A DNA stretch of 10,983 bases from the NCBI GenBank assembly GCA_020434375.1, contig JAGRAY010000052.1:1-10983 (forward strand), read 5' to 3'. The notes beneath the pieces are model-generated. The model ran no database searches. It was not told where the DNA came from and saw only the letters and a list, made by a program, of their open reading frames with translations. Every line of letters starts with the position of its first letter. The stretch's first letter is position 1. The DNA is from Bdellovibrionales bacterium. GTDB taxonomy: Bacteria > Bdellovibrionota_G > JALEGL01 > JAGRAY01. Below, piece after piece: positions 1 through 6,096 of the stretch. Position numbers and translations under genes: made by a program.

Positions 1-1521
1 TAGACAAAAATTAAAAGCGACCAACGTAAACTGTATAAATCAAAACTCCCTCGTTTTAAAAGTGTAGAGGGTACTTTTTTCTCAAATAGAAATATCGAAT
101 ACGAAGGTACACTCTTTCTCTGCTCTACAAACTTATCGTAGGATTTTTGGATGTTCCTTGACTCATTTTTCGCCCATTCAGAAACCCGGCTGTGGATAGT
201 CGCTGGTTTTAACGTTGGGTTTGCTTTAATTTGAAACGAAGGAGTTAAGCAGAGGGCGTCAAAAAAACTTGATGAAAGTTCGGGCTTACTTTTAACAAAT
301 CCATTTTTTGAAACGATAATATCTTCGGGTTCATTTTCAAACTTACTAAAGCCATTCCATTGTGCATTTTGAAAATCGCGCTCCGGAACAATGATCTTTG
401 CTTCTTGATGGTTAATATGATCTTGACTCTTATCATACCTTACAACACGGCCGACTAATTGAACAAACAGTAAAGGGTTTTTAATCGTCTCTTTTATACC
501 CAAAATTGCTAAAGATGGTTCGTCGTAACCCTCTACGAGCATATCTTGGTGGCAAATTACGTCGTAAGCTGGGTTAATTTGCGTTTTTCTATTTGAGTGA
601 GCCTTACTTGAGCTAGAAAACCCTGTGTGTAATGCAAAAACGTTACATTCTATTTTGAGTTCTTTCGCCTTTTTAATAAGGTTATTTTGCGTTTTTTTTT
701 GTATCCAGAAACGAGTTACATCTTATCATTGCCCTTGGTTTATTTTTTGAAAGGTCATAGGTAGCTCGAAGCTCCCTTAATTGAAGTAATATATCTTCTT
801 CGAGTGATTCACTTTTTTGTACAATCTTCACTCTTTTCAAAATCTTATCTTCGGACTTTAATGCATCGGCAAAAGTGTACTTGAAATCCGGGTGTAATAT
901 CTTCTCACTTCTAAAAGGTGTTGCTGTTATCAAAACATTAGGAGCAGCAACGCTATTTACTATTTTTTCCCAAACCGTTGCCCCCTTCCTATGACCCTCG
1001 TCGAAAATAACAAGATCGTAACCCGCATTTCTTTTTGCCTGAGATAATTCCAGTAGTGATTGCACCGTGGATAGCACAACTGTTCTTTTTTGTTTGACCA
1101 GTGAGCCTGGAAAGCCCGCCTTGGAAACATCAATTAGCTCGTAAGGATTAGGTTGAAGGTTTAGCTTCGCCCAGAAAGAAGTATTTTCTTTGCAATTTAA
1201 ATTGTCACGAAGTTGATCTCTAATACCAACTGAATGTGTAAGTACTAAGACATTGTTAAAGTGGTTTAGCGTCGTTGCTAACAAACAAATTAAACCACTT
1301 TTTCCTGTACCTGTGGCCATTTGCACAACAAACTCTCTCTGACCGTTTGCACCTAAGCTTCTATATTTTTCTAAATTTGCTTTAATATTAAAATAGGCAT
1401 CAATCTGACATTGACGAAAACTATGCTTTGGCTTTTTGAGTCTACTTGAGTCTTCAAGCAGAGTAATTAATTTAGATATCTCCATTGGCAACGCTATCTC
1501 TGTCGAGTTGAAATTTTTCAT
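1..1521 (-). pseudogene. SF2 (DEAD/DEAH, ResIII-like) helicase, frame broken at an A9 run; 3' end outside window
   Basis: The first frame (1521 to 682, 279 aa) encodes the RecA1 lobe of an SF2 helicase: a Q-like FRQCQIDAY at residues 35-43, Walker A MATGTGKSG at 68-76, a DEGH motif II (variant of DEAH) at 174-177 and motif III TATPFR at 199-204. It stops just after the RecA2-type strand AMIRCNS. Skipping one base in the A9 run (plus-strand T9 at 692-700) restores an open frame of about 229 codons down to base 1, carrying motif V (HQDMLVEGYDEPS) and motif VI (QLVGRVVR, about 438-462). The two halves therefore belong to one protein whose C-terminus lies beyond the window. The ATG at 1521 overlaps the TGA of an upstream relic (ATGA), pointing to former translational coupling. 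Helicases like this unwind or translocate nucleic acid and are common in defence systems. It may be a pseudogene, a slippage-expressed gene or an assembly error in the homopolymer. The family call is firm; the function is not. Confidence 0.8.
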
Positions 1522-1637
1522 ATCGTTGGCATGATCAGCAATGACTCCAGGAAAACTTGTACGTTAAAATTGTACAGATCGAATGGTTTAAATACAACTT
1601 CAATAAGATCGTTTACGCCAAACTTCCTCTTAAGTTC
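1518..1637 (-). pseudogene. C-terminal relic (39 codons) of a lost gene upstream of the helicase
   Basis: On the minus strand, directly before the helicase, an open frame of 39 codons runs from just after a TAA (1640-1638) to TGA (1520-1518). Its end reads ELKRKFGVNDLIEVVFKPFD and then LYNFNVQVFLESLLIMPTI. No start codon or ribosome site precedes it, yet its stop overlaps the helicase ATG as ATGA, the usual arrangement of coupled operon genes. I infer the 3' end of a gene whose 5' part was deleted. The family is not recognised. The helicase partner HamA (DUF1837) of Hachiman systems is one candidate, but only by gene order. Confidence 0.45.
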
Positions 1638-1914
1638 TTATTACATGCTTAGTTTTTACTCGGACTTAATAATGGCGTGTCCTTGTATCGAAGCAAGCAT
1701 AGGAATTTTTAGAATAGTTTAGCCGTTTAGAAACTTCGGGATTCCTATGCGGAGACTTTATTTGAGGCGCGTTTTGACAGACGAGATGTACCAGCAACTT
1801 TAAACAACAATGCTTTCCAAAAAGTGCAAAGACTCTAAGATTAGCCCCGATGTCATGGAAGTTACGCACGGCGGGCACCTAGGAGTATTATATAAACTAA
1901 CAAATTGACGTTAT
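1638..1914 (-). other. Non-coding junction between recombinase and helicase remnants
   Basis: About 280 bp with no convincing gene. One 70-codon minus-strand frame (GTG at 1878 to TAA at 1666) exists, but it has no clear ribosome site, resembles nothing I know and is Cys/His/Arg-rich in a way typical of chance frames. The stretch carries a 10-bp inverted repeat, annotated separately, and no good terminator after the recombinase. It is probably a deletion or recombination junction within the island. Confidence 0.5.
1697..1750. repeat. 10-bp perfect inverted repeat with 34-bp spacer
   Basis: GCATAGGAAT at 1697-1706 is matched exactly by its reverse complement ATTCCTATGC at 1741-1750. The AT-rich spacer contains the doubled word GTTTAG. 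There is no T-tract and the spacer is long, so a terminator is unlikely. Its place just downstream of a complete tyrosine recombinase gene fits a recombinase-binding or crossover site, which is inference. Confidence 0.4.
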
Positions 1915-2961
1915 TTAATTAGCTTTAGATACTTTTGCTTCGACCAACTCCTTAATAAGGTCACATTGTTTCTGGACTGGCACTTCACCATAGCTTGTAA
2001 AAGTAGTTAAAGGGGATTTATGTCCCAAATTCTGGCTCCATGCCTTAAACTGCTCCGGAGTCTTACAAAGTCGCTCTCCTTGTCTGACCTGCATGTCGCG
2101 AAAGCCATGCGGATTAAAATATTTTATGCCTGCGGACTCAAATGCATCTTTAAAAACGGTTCTAGCCGTTGTTGCGCTTAATATACGTGTTTTGGACAGT
2201 CGGTCGTACTTGAAAACAACTCGACCTTTATCAAACTCCGACTTGGCGGATGGGAATAGTGGATCATTAAGACTGAAGCCTTTCTCAATTTTTAAGTACC
2301 TGATCCACCCCAGAACGACTTCCAATATATTCGCGTCTACCGGAAACAGCTGCGTCACGATCTGTTTGCTTGCTTTTGTTTTAACATGCCGGGGGTCTTG
2401 GACGACTCTTAATTGATACTCGTCAAAATCTCCCAATCTTAGGCTGATTAAAGCACTTACCCTCAATGCAGCTGCCGATTGAAACGCAATCAGTGCTTGG
2501 TTTCGACGTTGGAGCTCTGTATCAATAGGCATTTTAGCTATAACTGCCTGAACCTGCTCTAAGGTAGGAATGTCTTTTAGACGACGAACTCTTGCAATGT
2601 TTTCCTCTTTTAAATTTAGGTTGAATCCTCGGACATCATTCGGATTGATATTCTTTCTCCATCCAGGTTCTTGGGAAAGCCATTGAAAAAAACATTTCAG
2701 GTGGTCCAGCATTCGATAGATAGTGGCGAACGAGATTGGCTGTTCCATTCTACTAACTAGACCTCTGCAGTGTTCTCTAAACCCAATTGCCTGCTTTTCA
2801 GAAAACGAGGAAAAGTCAGCAAACTTCGTAAATGCTTCAAAACTACGAATACTCCTAAGCTTCATTTCATTCGTTTTATGAGATGTCCGCTCATCCAGTT
2901 CAAGGTATCTCTCAAAGATTTTCTTAACTATTTCGTTTTTTGCATTGAATTGCGGCAACAT
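1915..2961 (-). CDS. Tyrosine recombinase/integrase (site-specific, intact)
   Basis: 348 aa with all catalytic residues of the phage-integrase family: Arg167 (in AALRVSALISL), a beta-hairpin Lys among 194/196/199 (HVKTKASK), His285 and Arg288 (NPHGFRDM), His314 (NLGHKSP) and nucleophile Tyr324 (TTFTSYG). Residues 10-125 form an N-terminal SAM-like core-binding domain. The LGH...TTFTSYGxV ending marks a subfamily different from the P4-type integrase next door, so this is not a duplicate. It would cut and rejoin DNA through a 3'-phosphotyrosine. The ATG at 2961 follows AAGGGA at 7-nt spacing, and a palindrome lies just upstream. It appears functional although both neighbours are broken, and it could belong to a second element nested in the island. 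Its target site is not evident. Confidence 0.9.
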   Translation of the reverse strand: MLPQFNAKNEIVKKIFERYLELDERTSHKTNEMKLRSIRSFEAFTKFADFSSFSEKQAIGFREHCRGLVSRMEQPISFATIYRMLDHLKCFFQWLSQEPGWRKNINPNDVRGFNLNLKEENIARVRRLKDIPTLEQVQAVIAKMPIDTELQRRNQALIAFQSAAALRVSALISLRLGDFDEYQLRVVQDPRHVKTKASKQIVTQLFPVDANILEVVLGWIRYLKIEKGFSLNDPLFPSAKSEFDKGRVVFKYDRLSKTRILSATTARTVFKDAFESAGIKYFNPHGFRDMQVRQGERLCKTPEQFKAWSQNLGHKSPLTTFTSYGEVPVQKQCDLIKELVEAKVSKAN

Positions 2962-2977
2962 AACAATATCCCTTAAA

Positions 2978-2991
2978 ACAGTTTTAACTGT
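2978..2991. promoter_or_regulatory. Palindrome upstream of the recombinase (operator candidate)
   Basis: ACAGTT-TT-AACTGT is a perfect palindrome with 6-bp arms and a 2-bp spacer, 17 bp before the recombinase ATG and next to its ribosome site. A dimeric regulator or the recombinase itself could bind here. A short AT-rich palindrome can also arise by chance. Confidence 0.3.
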
Positions 2992-3052
2992 GTGCCTTTA
3001 GAAATTGATCCTAAATCTTCATTTTTTCTATTTTTAGCGTTGTCACTTTTTC

Positions 3053-4185
3053 TTACATCTTCGATGGAGTCACTGCGCCGTAATCGTAGGCGGCTCTCAC
3101 GCTGTTTCGCTCTCCGTGAGCTAGTTGGCGTTCGATGGCGTCGGGGTTCCAACCTTGCTCGTTGAGAAGGGTTGAGGCCATGGATCGGAAACCATGTCCG
3201 GTCATTTCTTCGCGTGTGTAGCCCATGCGCCTTATAGGGCACTTAGAACGGCATTGTTCGACATTGGTTTTCGGTTCGTCCTGATACATGGAAAAACGTA
3301 TTGATAATGACCGGTGAGAGAATGAATTTCTTTTAGAACGGCCTGAGCTTGTTTTGATAAAGGGACAATGTGCAACACTCTGGCTTTCATTTTTTCCGCC
3401 GGGATTCGCCATTCAGCTTTTTCTAGGTTTATTTCCGCCCACTCGGCTTGTCTCAACTCACCCGGCCTTACAAAGGTGAGCGGGGCCAGCTTTAATGCGC
3501 TCTTCGTGACAAAGTAGCCTTCGTAAGAATCAATTAATCTAAGTAAGTCACCAATTTTTTGTGGATCGGTTATGGAGGCTAGATGAGTTACTTTGACCGG
3601 AGTTAATGCGTCCCTTAAATCTTGAGTTACATCTCTTTCGGCTCGACCTGTCGCTACGGCATACCGAAAAATCTGCCCACAACATCCCTTTACTCGATGG
3701 GCTGTTTCAATCGCTCCTCTGGATTCAATTTTTCTTAAATGTTTAAGTAGCTCAGGTGGCGTGATTGTTTCAATGGAGCTTTTTCCTATCCACGGAAAAA
3801 TATCTCGCTCCAAGCGTCGCCAAATTTGTTCTGCATGTTTTTTGGTCCATACGTTTTGGTTCTTTTCAAACCATTCCGTTGCAACGGTTTCAAAGCTAGG
3901 TAGTCCGATAGTTTTTGCGCGTTTCAACTGCCTTTGTTCGCTTGGATCAATGCCCTTGGCAACGAGCTGTCTCATGACAAAACAATTATTGCGAGCGTCT
4001 TTCAAACTAACTTCAGGATACAGTCCTAAAGAAAACATCTTCTCTTTACCTCCAAAGCTATAGCGGTAACGCCAGCGTTTGTTTCCTTGGGGAGTTACTT
4101 CTAGTGCTAATCCCCTACCATCGGATAGGCGATATAGGCTTGACTTTGGTTTAGCAGAGCCAATCTGGACACTAGTTAGCGACAC
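3053..4185 (-). pseudogene. P4-type tyrosine integrase (DUF4102 plus phage integrase domain), frameshifted
   Basis: The first frame (GTG 4185 to TAA 3232, 317 codons) begins with the DUF4102 N-terminal domain (AKPKSSLYRLSDGRGLALEV, residues 11-30; FSLGLYPEVSLKDAR), then the core-binding domain at about 95-185 and catalytic Arg240 in FVRPGELR. It ends prematurely at VLSAL. Dropping two bases (a doubled TA in CTATAAGG, about 3232-3236) continues it as RRMGYTREEMTGHGFRSMAS, with His/Arg of GHGFR, the QLAHGE histidine and AAYDY with the nucleophile Tyr, stopping at 3053. Family members are about 400 aa. Near 3080, losing one more G gives YAQ, a stop and LHRRCKK, recognisable as the decayed family C-terminus. 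At least two frameshifts and a nonsense change show real decay. Such integrases insert islands into tRNA or ssrA 3' ends, which matches its position directly downstream of ssrA. TAA in frame above GTG 4185 excludes a longer start. Confidence 0.85.
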
Positions 4186-4188
4186 GCT

Positions 4189-4234
4189 CTGGGTAACATT
4201 CTGTTAAAAATTGATAAAGTCACAAGTTACCCAG
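4189..4234. repeat. 9-bp inverted repeat immediately upstream of the integrase start
   Basis: CTGGGTAAC (4189-4197) and GTTACCCAG (4226-4234) are exact reverse complements separated by 28 AT-rich bp. One arm is only 3 bp from the integrase GTG codon. Without a T-tract it is not a standard terminator. An operator controlling int, or an integrase/excisionase binding pair, is a reasonable inference. Confidence 0.45.
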
Positions 4235-4255
4235 GTTGTTACTCGACTTTTAAGC

Positions 4256-4367
4256 TGGATTCAAGTGGATTTTATTGGACTGCGTTACACGGATAAAAAG
4301 CCCAACCTGCTGTTTTTGTTTAGTAAGTTGGACTTTAATGGATGGTATCGGTGGATCTTATGGTGGA
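4256..4367 (+). repeat. Helically phased TGGA direct repeats (possible integrase arm sites)
   Basis: TGGA occurs at 4256, 4266 and 4276 (exact 10-bp steps), at 4329 and 4339 (again 10 bp), and at 4352 and 4364, the last inside the ssrA 3' end. Most copies extend to TGGAYT. The series fills the gap between the integrase gene and the ssrA attachment point. Arm-type integrase sites are short direct repeats beside the crossover core, so that role is plausible but untested. Confidence 0.4.
4295..4334 (-). terminator. Putative rho-independent terminator of ssrA
   Basis: On the minus strand, AGTCCAAC (4334-4327) pairs with GTTGGGCT (4306-4299) through eight pairs including one wobble, followed by a T5 tract (4299-4295). 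The 20-nt loop is long, but the site is 27 bp past the ssrA 3' end in the right orientation. It separates ssrA transcription from the island integrase. Confidence 0.5.
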
Positions 4368-4383
4368 GGCGGGGGGAGTTGAA
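4361..4383 (-). other. Putative island attachment site at the ssrA 3' end
   Basis: The T-loop and acceptor segment of ssrA, from TTCAACT through the encoded CCA, is the usual crossover region for P4-type integrases in tRNA and tmRNA genes. Here the integrase gene starts 176 bp downstream in the same orientation, the standard layout of an ssrA-integrated island. I found no second copy inside the window, so the other att end should lie left of base 1. Confidence 0.5.
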
Positions 4384-4707
4384 CCCCCGTCCGAAAGTCG
4401 ATTCCTAAAGGGCACTACACGTTTAGCCCATATTTTTAGTTTAATCTCCAAGGCTCCTTTGGGCAGGATCCTCTTTGACGAGCCTGAAGTATAGTCTCGC
4501 GGGAGTTTTACTCAGACACTTAAACCCGCCATCCTGCTTTTTAACGTCTTTACAGTAAGCAGGAGTCCCTGATCAGACGGGAGCTTATAATTAAGCTGCC
4601 ATTGCGTATTCGTTGCCGAATAACATTTTTCTACTTTTTTACGAGGCCAGTAGAACCCTCGACGTGCGACCAAAAGTTCACGAATCCCGTCGAAACCCGT
4701 CGCCCCC
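4361..4707 (-). ncRNA. ssrA: Transfer-messenger RNA (tmRNA)
   Basis: About 347 nt. The mature 5' end GGGGGCG (4707-4701) pairs with CGCCTCC before the 3' A-CCA (end at 4361), forming the 7-bp acceptor stem with one G-U pair. The T arm is GGGGG-TTCAACT-CCCCC, and the 5' part has the conserved TTCGACGGGATT. The tag frame reads GGC AAC GAA TAC GCA ATG GCA GCT TAA (4617-4591), giving GNEYAMAA and then stop, a typical proteolysis tag ending in AA. The resume codon is taken as GGC by position and by analogy with other tags. With SmpB, tmRNA enters stalled ribosomes as alanyl-tRNA and then as mRNA, releasing them and tagging the nascent chain for degradation. CCA is encoded. The gene is intact although an island sits at its 3' end. 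Frames drawn through it are not proteins. Confidence 0.96.
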
Positions 4708-4724
4708 AATTCGGCCATGGTTGC

Positions 4725-4752
4725 ATAGTAACCACAATCGCAAAATGCACAA
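4725..4752 (-). promoter_or_regulatory. Putative ssrA promoter
   Basis: On the minus strand a -35-like TTGTGC (4752-4747), a 16-bp spacer and a -10-like TACTAT (4730-4725) place transcription start near 4718. That leaves an approximately 11-nt leader before the mature 5' end at 4707, consistent with RNase P trimming of pre-tmRNA. The match to consensus is moderate. Confidence 0.4.
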
Positions 4753-4792
4753 GAACCATACCATAGGCCCTTGGTAAAAATGATAAAATAAT

Positions 4793-4820
4793 TTGATTCA
4801 CAGTTTCGTTTCTGTATTCT
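4793..4820 (+). promoter_or_regulatory. Putative promoter of the lysine-rich protein gene
   Basis: TTGATT (4793-4798), a 16-bp spacer and TATTCT (4815-4820) form a sigma70-like promoter diverging from ssrA, with start near 4827 and an approximately 42-nt leader. The leader ends in a 12-nt palindrome TTTTTTAAAAAA (4849-4860) and the ribosome site AAAGGA, five bases before the ATG at 4869. Confidence 0.35.
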
Positions 4821-4868
4821 CATCGACATAGGTCTTTTAATTTTAAACTTTTTTAAAAAAGGAACGTT

Positions 4869-5501
4869 ATGGCTAAGAAAAAGAAAAAGAGAGCTGCCAA
4901 AAAAAAGGTAACTAAATCTAAGAAAAAAGCGAAAAAAACGACGAAAAAAAAGGCGACTAAAAAGAAAAAGGCCATCAAAAGAACCAAGAAAAAATCTACC
5001 TCAAAGAAAAAAGTAACCAGAGCTAAGAAGAAGCCTACTAAAACAAAGAAAAAGGCTTCCAAAAAGAAAGCTTCAAAGAAAAAGGCAATCAAGGCTAAAA
5101 AGAAAGCTGCGCCAAAGAAAAAGCCAGCTAAGGCTCAAAAGAAAGCAGCGCCAAAGAAAAAACCGGCGCCACGGAAAAAAGTCGTCAAAGAGACAAGCGC
5201 AAGCTCTTCCATTGATGTCGTGAGTAGCACTTCACCTTACGGGCGAACCATTACAAAGCCAACGCCATTTAAGTCAAGTGACTCCAGTGGTTTTGAAGAC
5301 TTTGACACGTCACAAAAGGAAATGTTTGAAGAATATGATGCTTCGTCTGACGATGACATGATGGATATGGATGAAGACATTAATGATTCTGCGGTTGACG
5401 ACACCGATACCGACGATGACGATGACGCGTTTTCAATGAAATCTAGCTCTAACTTTCGTTTCTCTCTCAGTGGTCCGGCACGTGGCCGCGGCGAAGAGTA
5501 A
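4869..5501 (+). CDS. Histone H1-like Lys/Ala-rich protein with acidic C-terminal half
   Basis: 210 aa with extreme charge segregation. Residues 1-107 are almost only Lys, Ala, Thr, Ser, Pro and Arg (MAKKKKKRAAKKK, many KKKA/KKKP units), as in bacterial histone H1-like proteins that bind DNA or RNA non-specifically. Residues 108-155 are a Ser/Thr-rich linker. Residues 156-187 are Asp/Glu-rich (SSDDDMMDMDED, DDTDTDDDDDAF). The tail ends in an Arg/Gly-containing GPARGRGEE. There is no signal peptide or folded domain, so it is probably cytoplasmic and intrinsically disordered. I infer a nucleoid- or RNA-associated role, with the acidic tail perhaps masking or competing for the basic half. AAAGGA five bases upstream supports the ATG. 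The 3' end overlaps the next gene by 32 bp, suggesting coupled translation. No established family can be named. Confidence 0.85.
   Translation: MAKKKKKRAAKKKVTKSKKKAKKTTKKKATKKKKAIKRTKKKSTSKKKVTRAKKKPTKTKKKASKKKASKKKAIKAKKKAAPKKKPAKAQKKAAPKKKPAPRKKVVKETSASSSIDVVSSTSPYGRTITKPTPFKSSDSSGFEDFDTSQKEMFEEYDASSDDDMMDMDEDINDSAVDDTDTDDDDDAFSMKSSSNFRFSLSGPARGRGEE
5091..5168 (+). repeat. 39-bp tandem duplication inside the lysine-rich gene
   Basis: Two adjacent 13-codon units encode KAKKKAAPKKKPA (residues 75-87) and KAQKKAAPKKKPA (88-100). They differ by one residue and several silent bases, so the duplication is not very recent. Slippage in such repeats commonly changes the length of H1-like tails. 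Confidence 0.7.
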
Positions 5502-6096
5502 ACGCTGGATTATCGGTTTAACAGGTAAAAACGCTTCTGGGAAAGGTGTTGCAGCCCAGGCTTTAGTGAACAAGGGGTACCATTATCACTCCTTGTCTGA
5601 CATGCTTCGTTTAGAGGCTCAAAAGAGTGGAATTAGCCATTCACGAGAAGACCTAATAAGCCTCGGACAAGAGCTCAGAAAACAAAAAGGCCCGGGTGTG
5701 CTAGCCTCAAAACTCTTGGACTTTATGCCGATGGAAGGCATGTTTGTCATTGATTCAATACGTCACCCTGAAGAAATACGCCTGCTTAAATCGACAGATA
5801 CGTTTTTGTTAATAGGCATTGATGCTCCTCCTAAAATTAGATTTGAGAGGGCCATGAAGCGTGGACGAAATGAAAGTGTCAAAACCTTAGAAGAGTTTCA
5901 GCTTATGGAAAATCGTGAAAATTCGAGTGATGTTTCGGGTCAACAACTTGATAAATGTCTAAGCCTTGCTGATATCATTTTACAAAACGCGGGCTCTATG
6001 GAAGAACTTGCCAAAAAAGTAGCCTCAACCATTGAAGATCGATCATTTCCGGTCTCAGAGCCTAGTCAAAAAAGTCAGATACCGAGTCAAACGTAA
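5470..6096 (+). CDS. P-loop nucleotide kinase-like protein (dephospho-CoA/dNMP kinase fold)
   Basis: 208 aa from GTG 5470. Walker A is GLTGKNASGKG at residues 16-26, a GxxxxGKG P-loop of NMP-kinase type. HSLSDMLR (40-47) resembles a substrate-binding segment, VIDSIRHPEEI (93-103) matches the DSIR(N/H)P motif seen in CoaE- and dNMP-kinase-like proteins, and the Arg-rich RFERAMKRGRN (124-134) looks like the LID. A phosphotransferase acting on a nucleotide or coenzyme precursor is likely; the substrate cannot be read. The last 15 residues (SEPSQKSQIPSQT) look disordered. No good ribosome site precedes GTG 5470 or the alternative GTG 5482, so translation probably depends on coupling to the lysine-rich gene it overlaps. 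Its 3' end overlaps the convergent metalloprotease gene by 35 bp. Confidence 0.8.
   Translation: MVRHVAAAKSKRWIIGLTGKNASGKGVAAQALVNKGYHYHSLSDMLRLEAQKSGISHSREDLISLGQELRKQKGPGVLASKLLDFMPMEGMFVIDSIRHPEEIRLLKSTDTFLLIGIDAPPKIRFERAMKRGRNESVKTLEEFQLMENRENSSDVSGQQLDKCLSLADIILQNAGSMEELAKKVASTIEDRSFPVSEPSQKSQIPSQT

Noticed and set aside
691..700. Programmed -1 frameshift at A AAA AAC in the helicase
   Set aside because: The -1 frame meets TAG after about a dozen codons. Only a net +1 shift (loss of one A) opens the motif V-VI frame.
1666..1878. 70-codon minus-strand frame
   Set aside because: GTG start without a ribosome site, unusual composition and no recognisable family; treated as chance in a junction region.
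2093..2416. Plus-strand 107-codon frame
   Set aside because: Antisense to the catalytic part of the intact recombinase.
4211..4408. Plus-strand 65-codon frame in the att region
   Set aside because: It runs antisense into the tmRNA 3' end and over its terminator; no ribosome site.
4512..4829. 105-codon minus-strand reading frame
   Set aside because: It lies almost wholly inside tmRNA and its promoter; the tmRNA structure explains the sequence.
4853..5092. Phe-rich 79-codon minus-strand frame
   Set aside because: It is the complement of the lysine codon runs; the hydrophobic run follows from antisense AAA/AAG.
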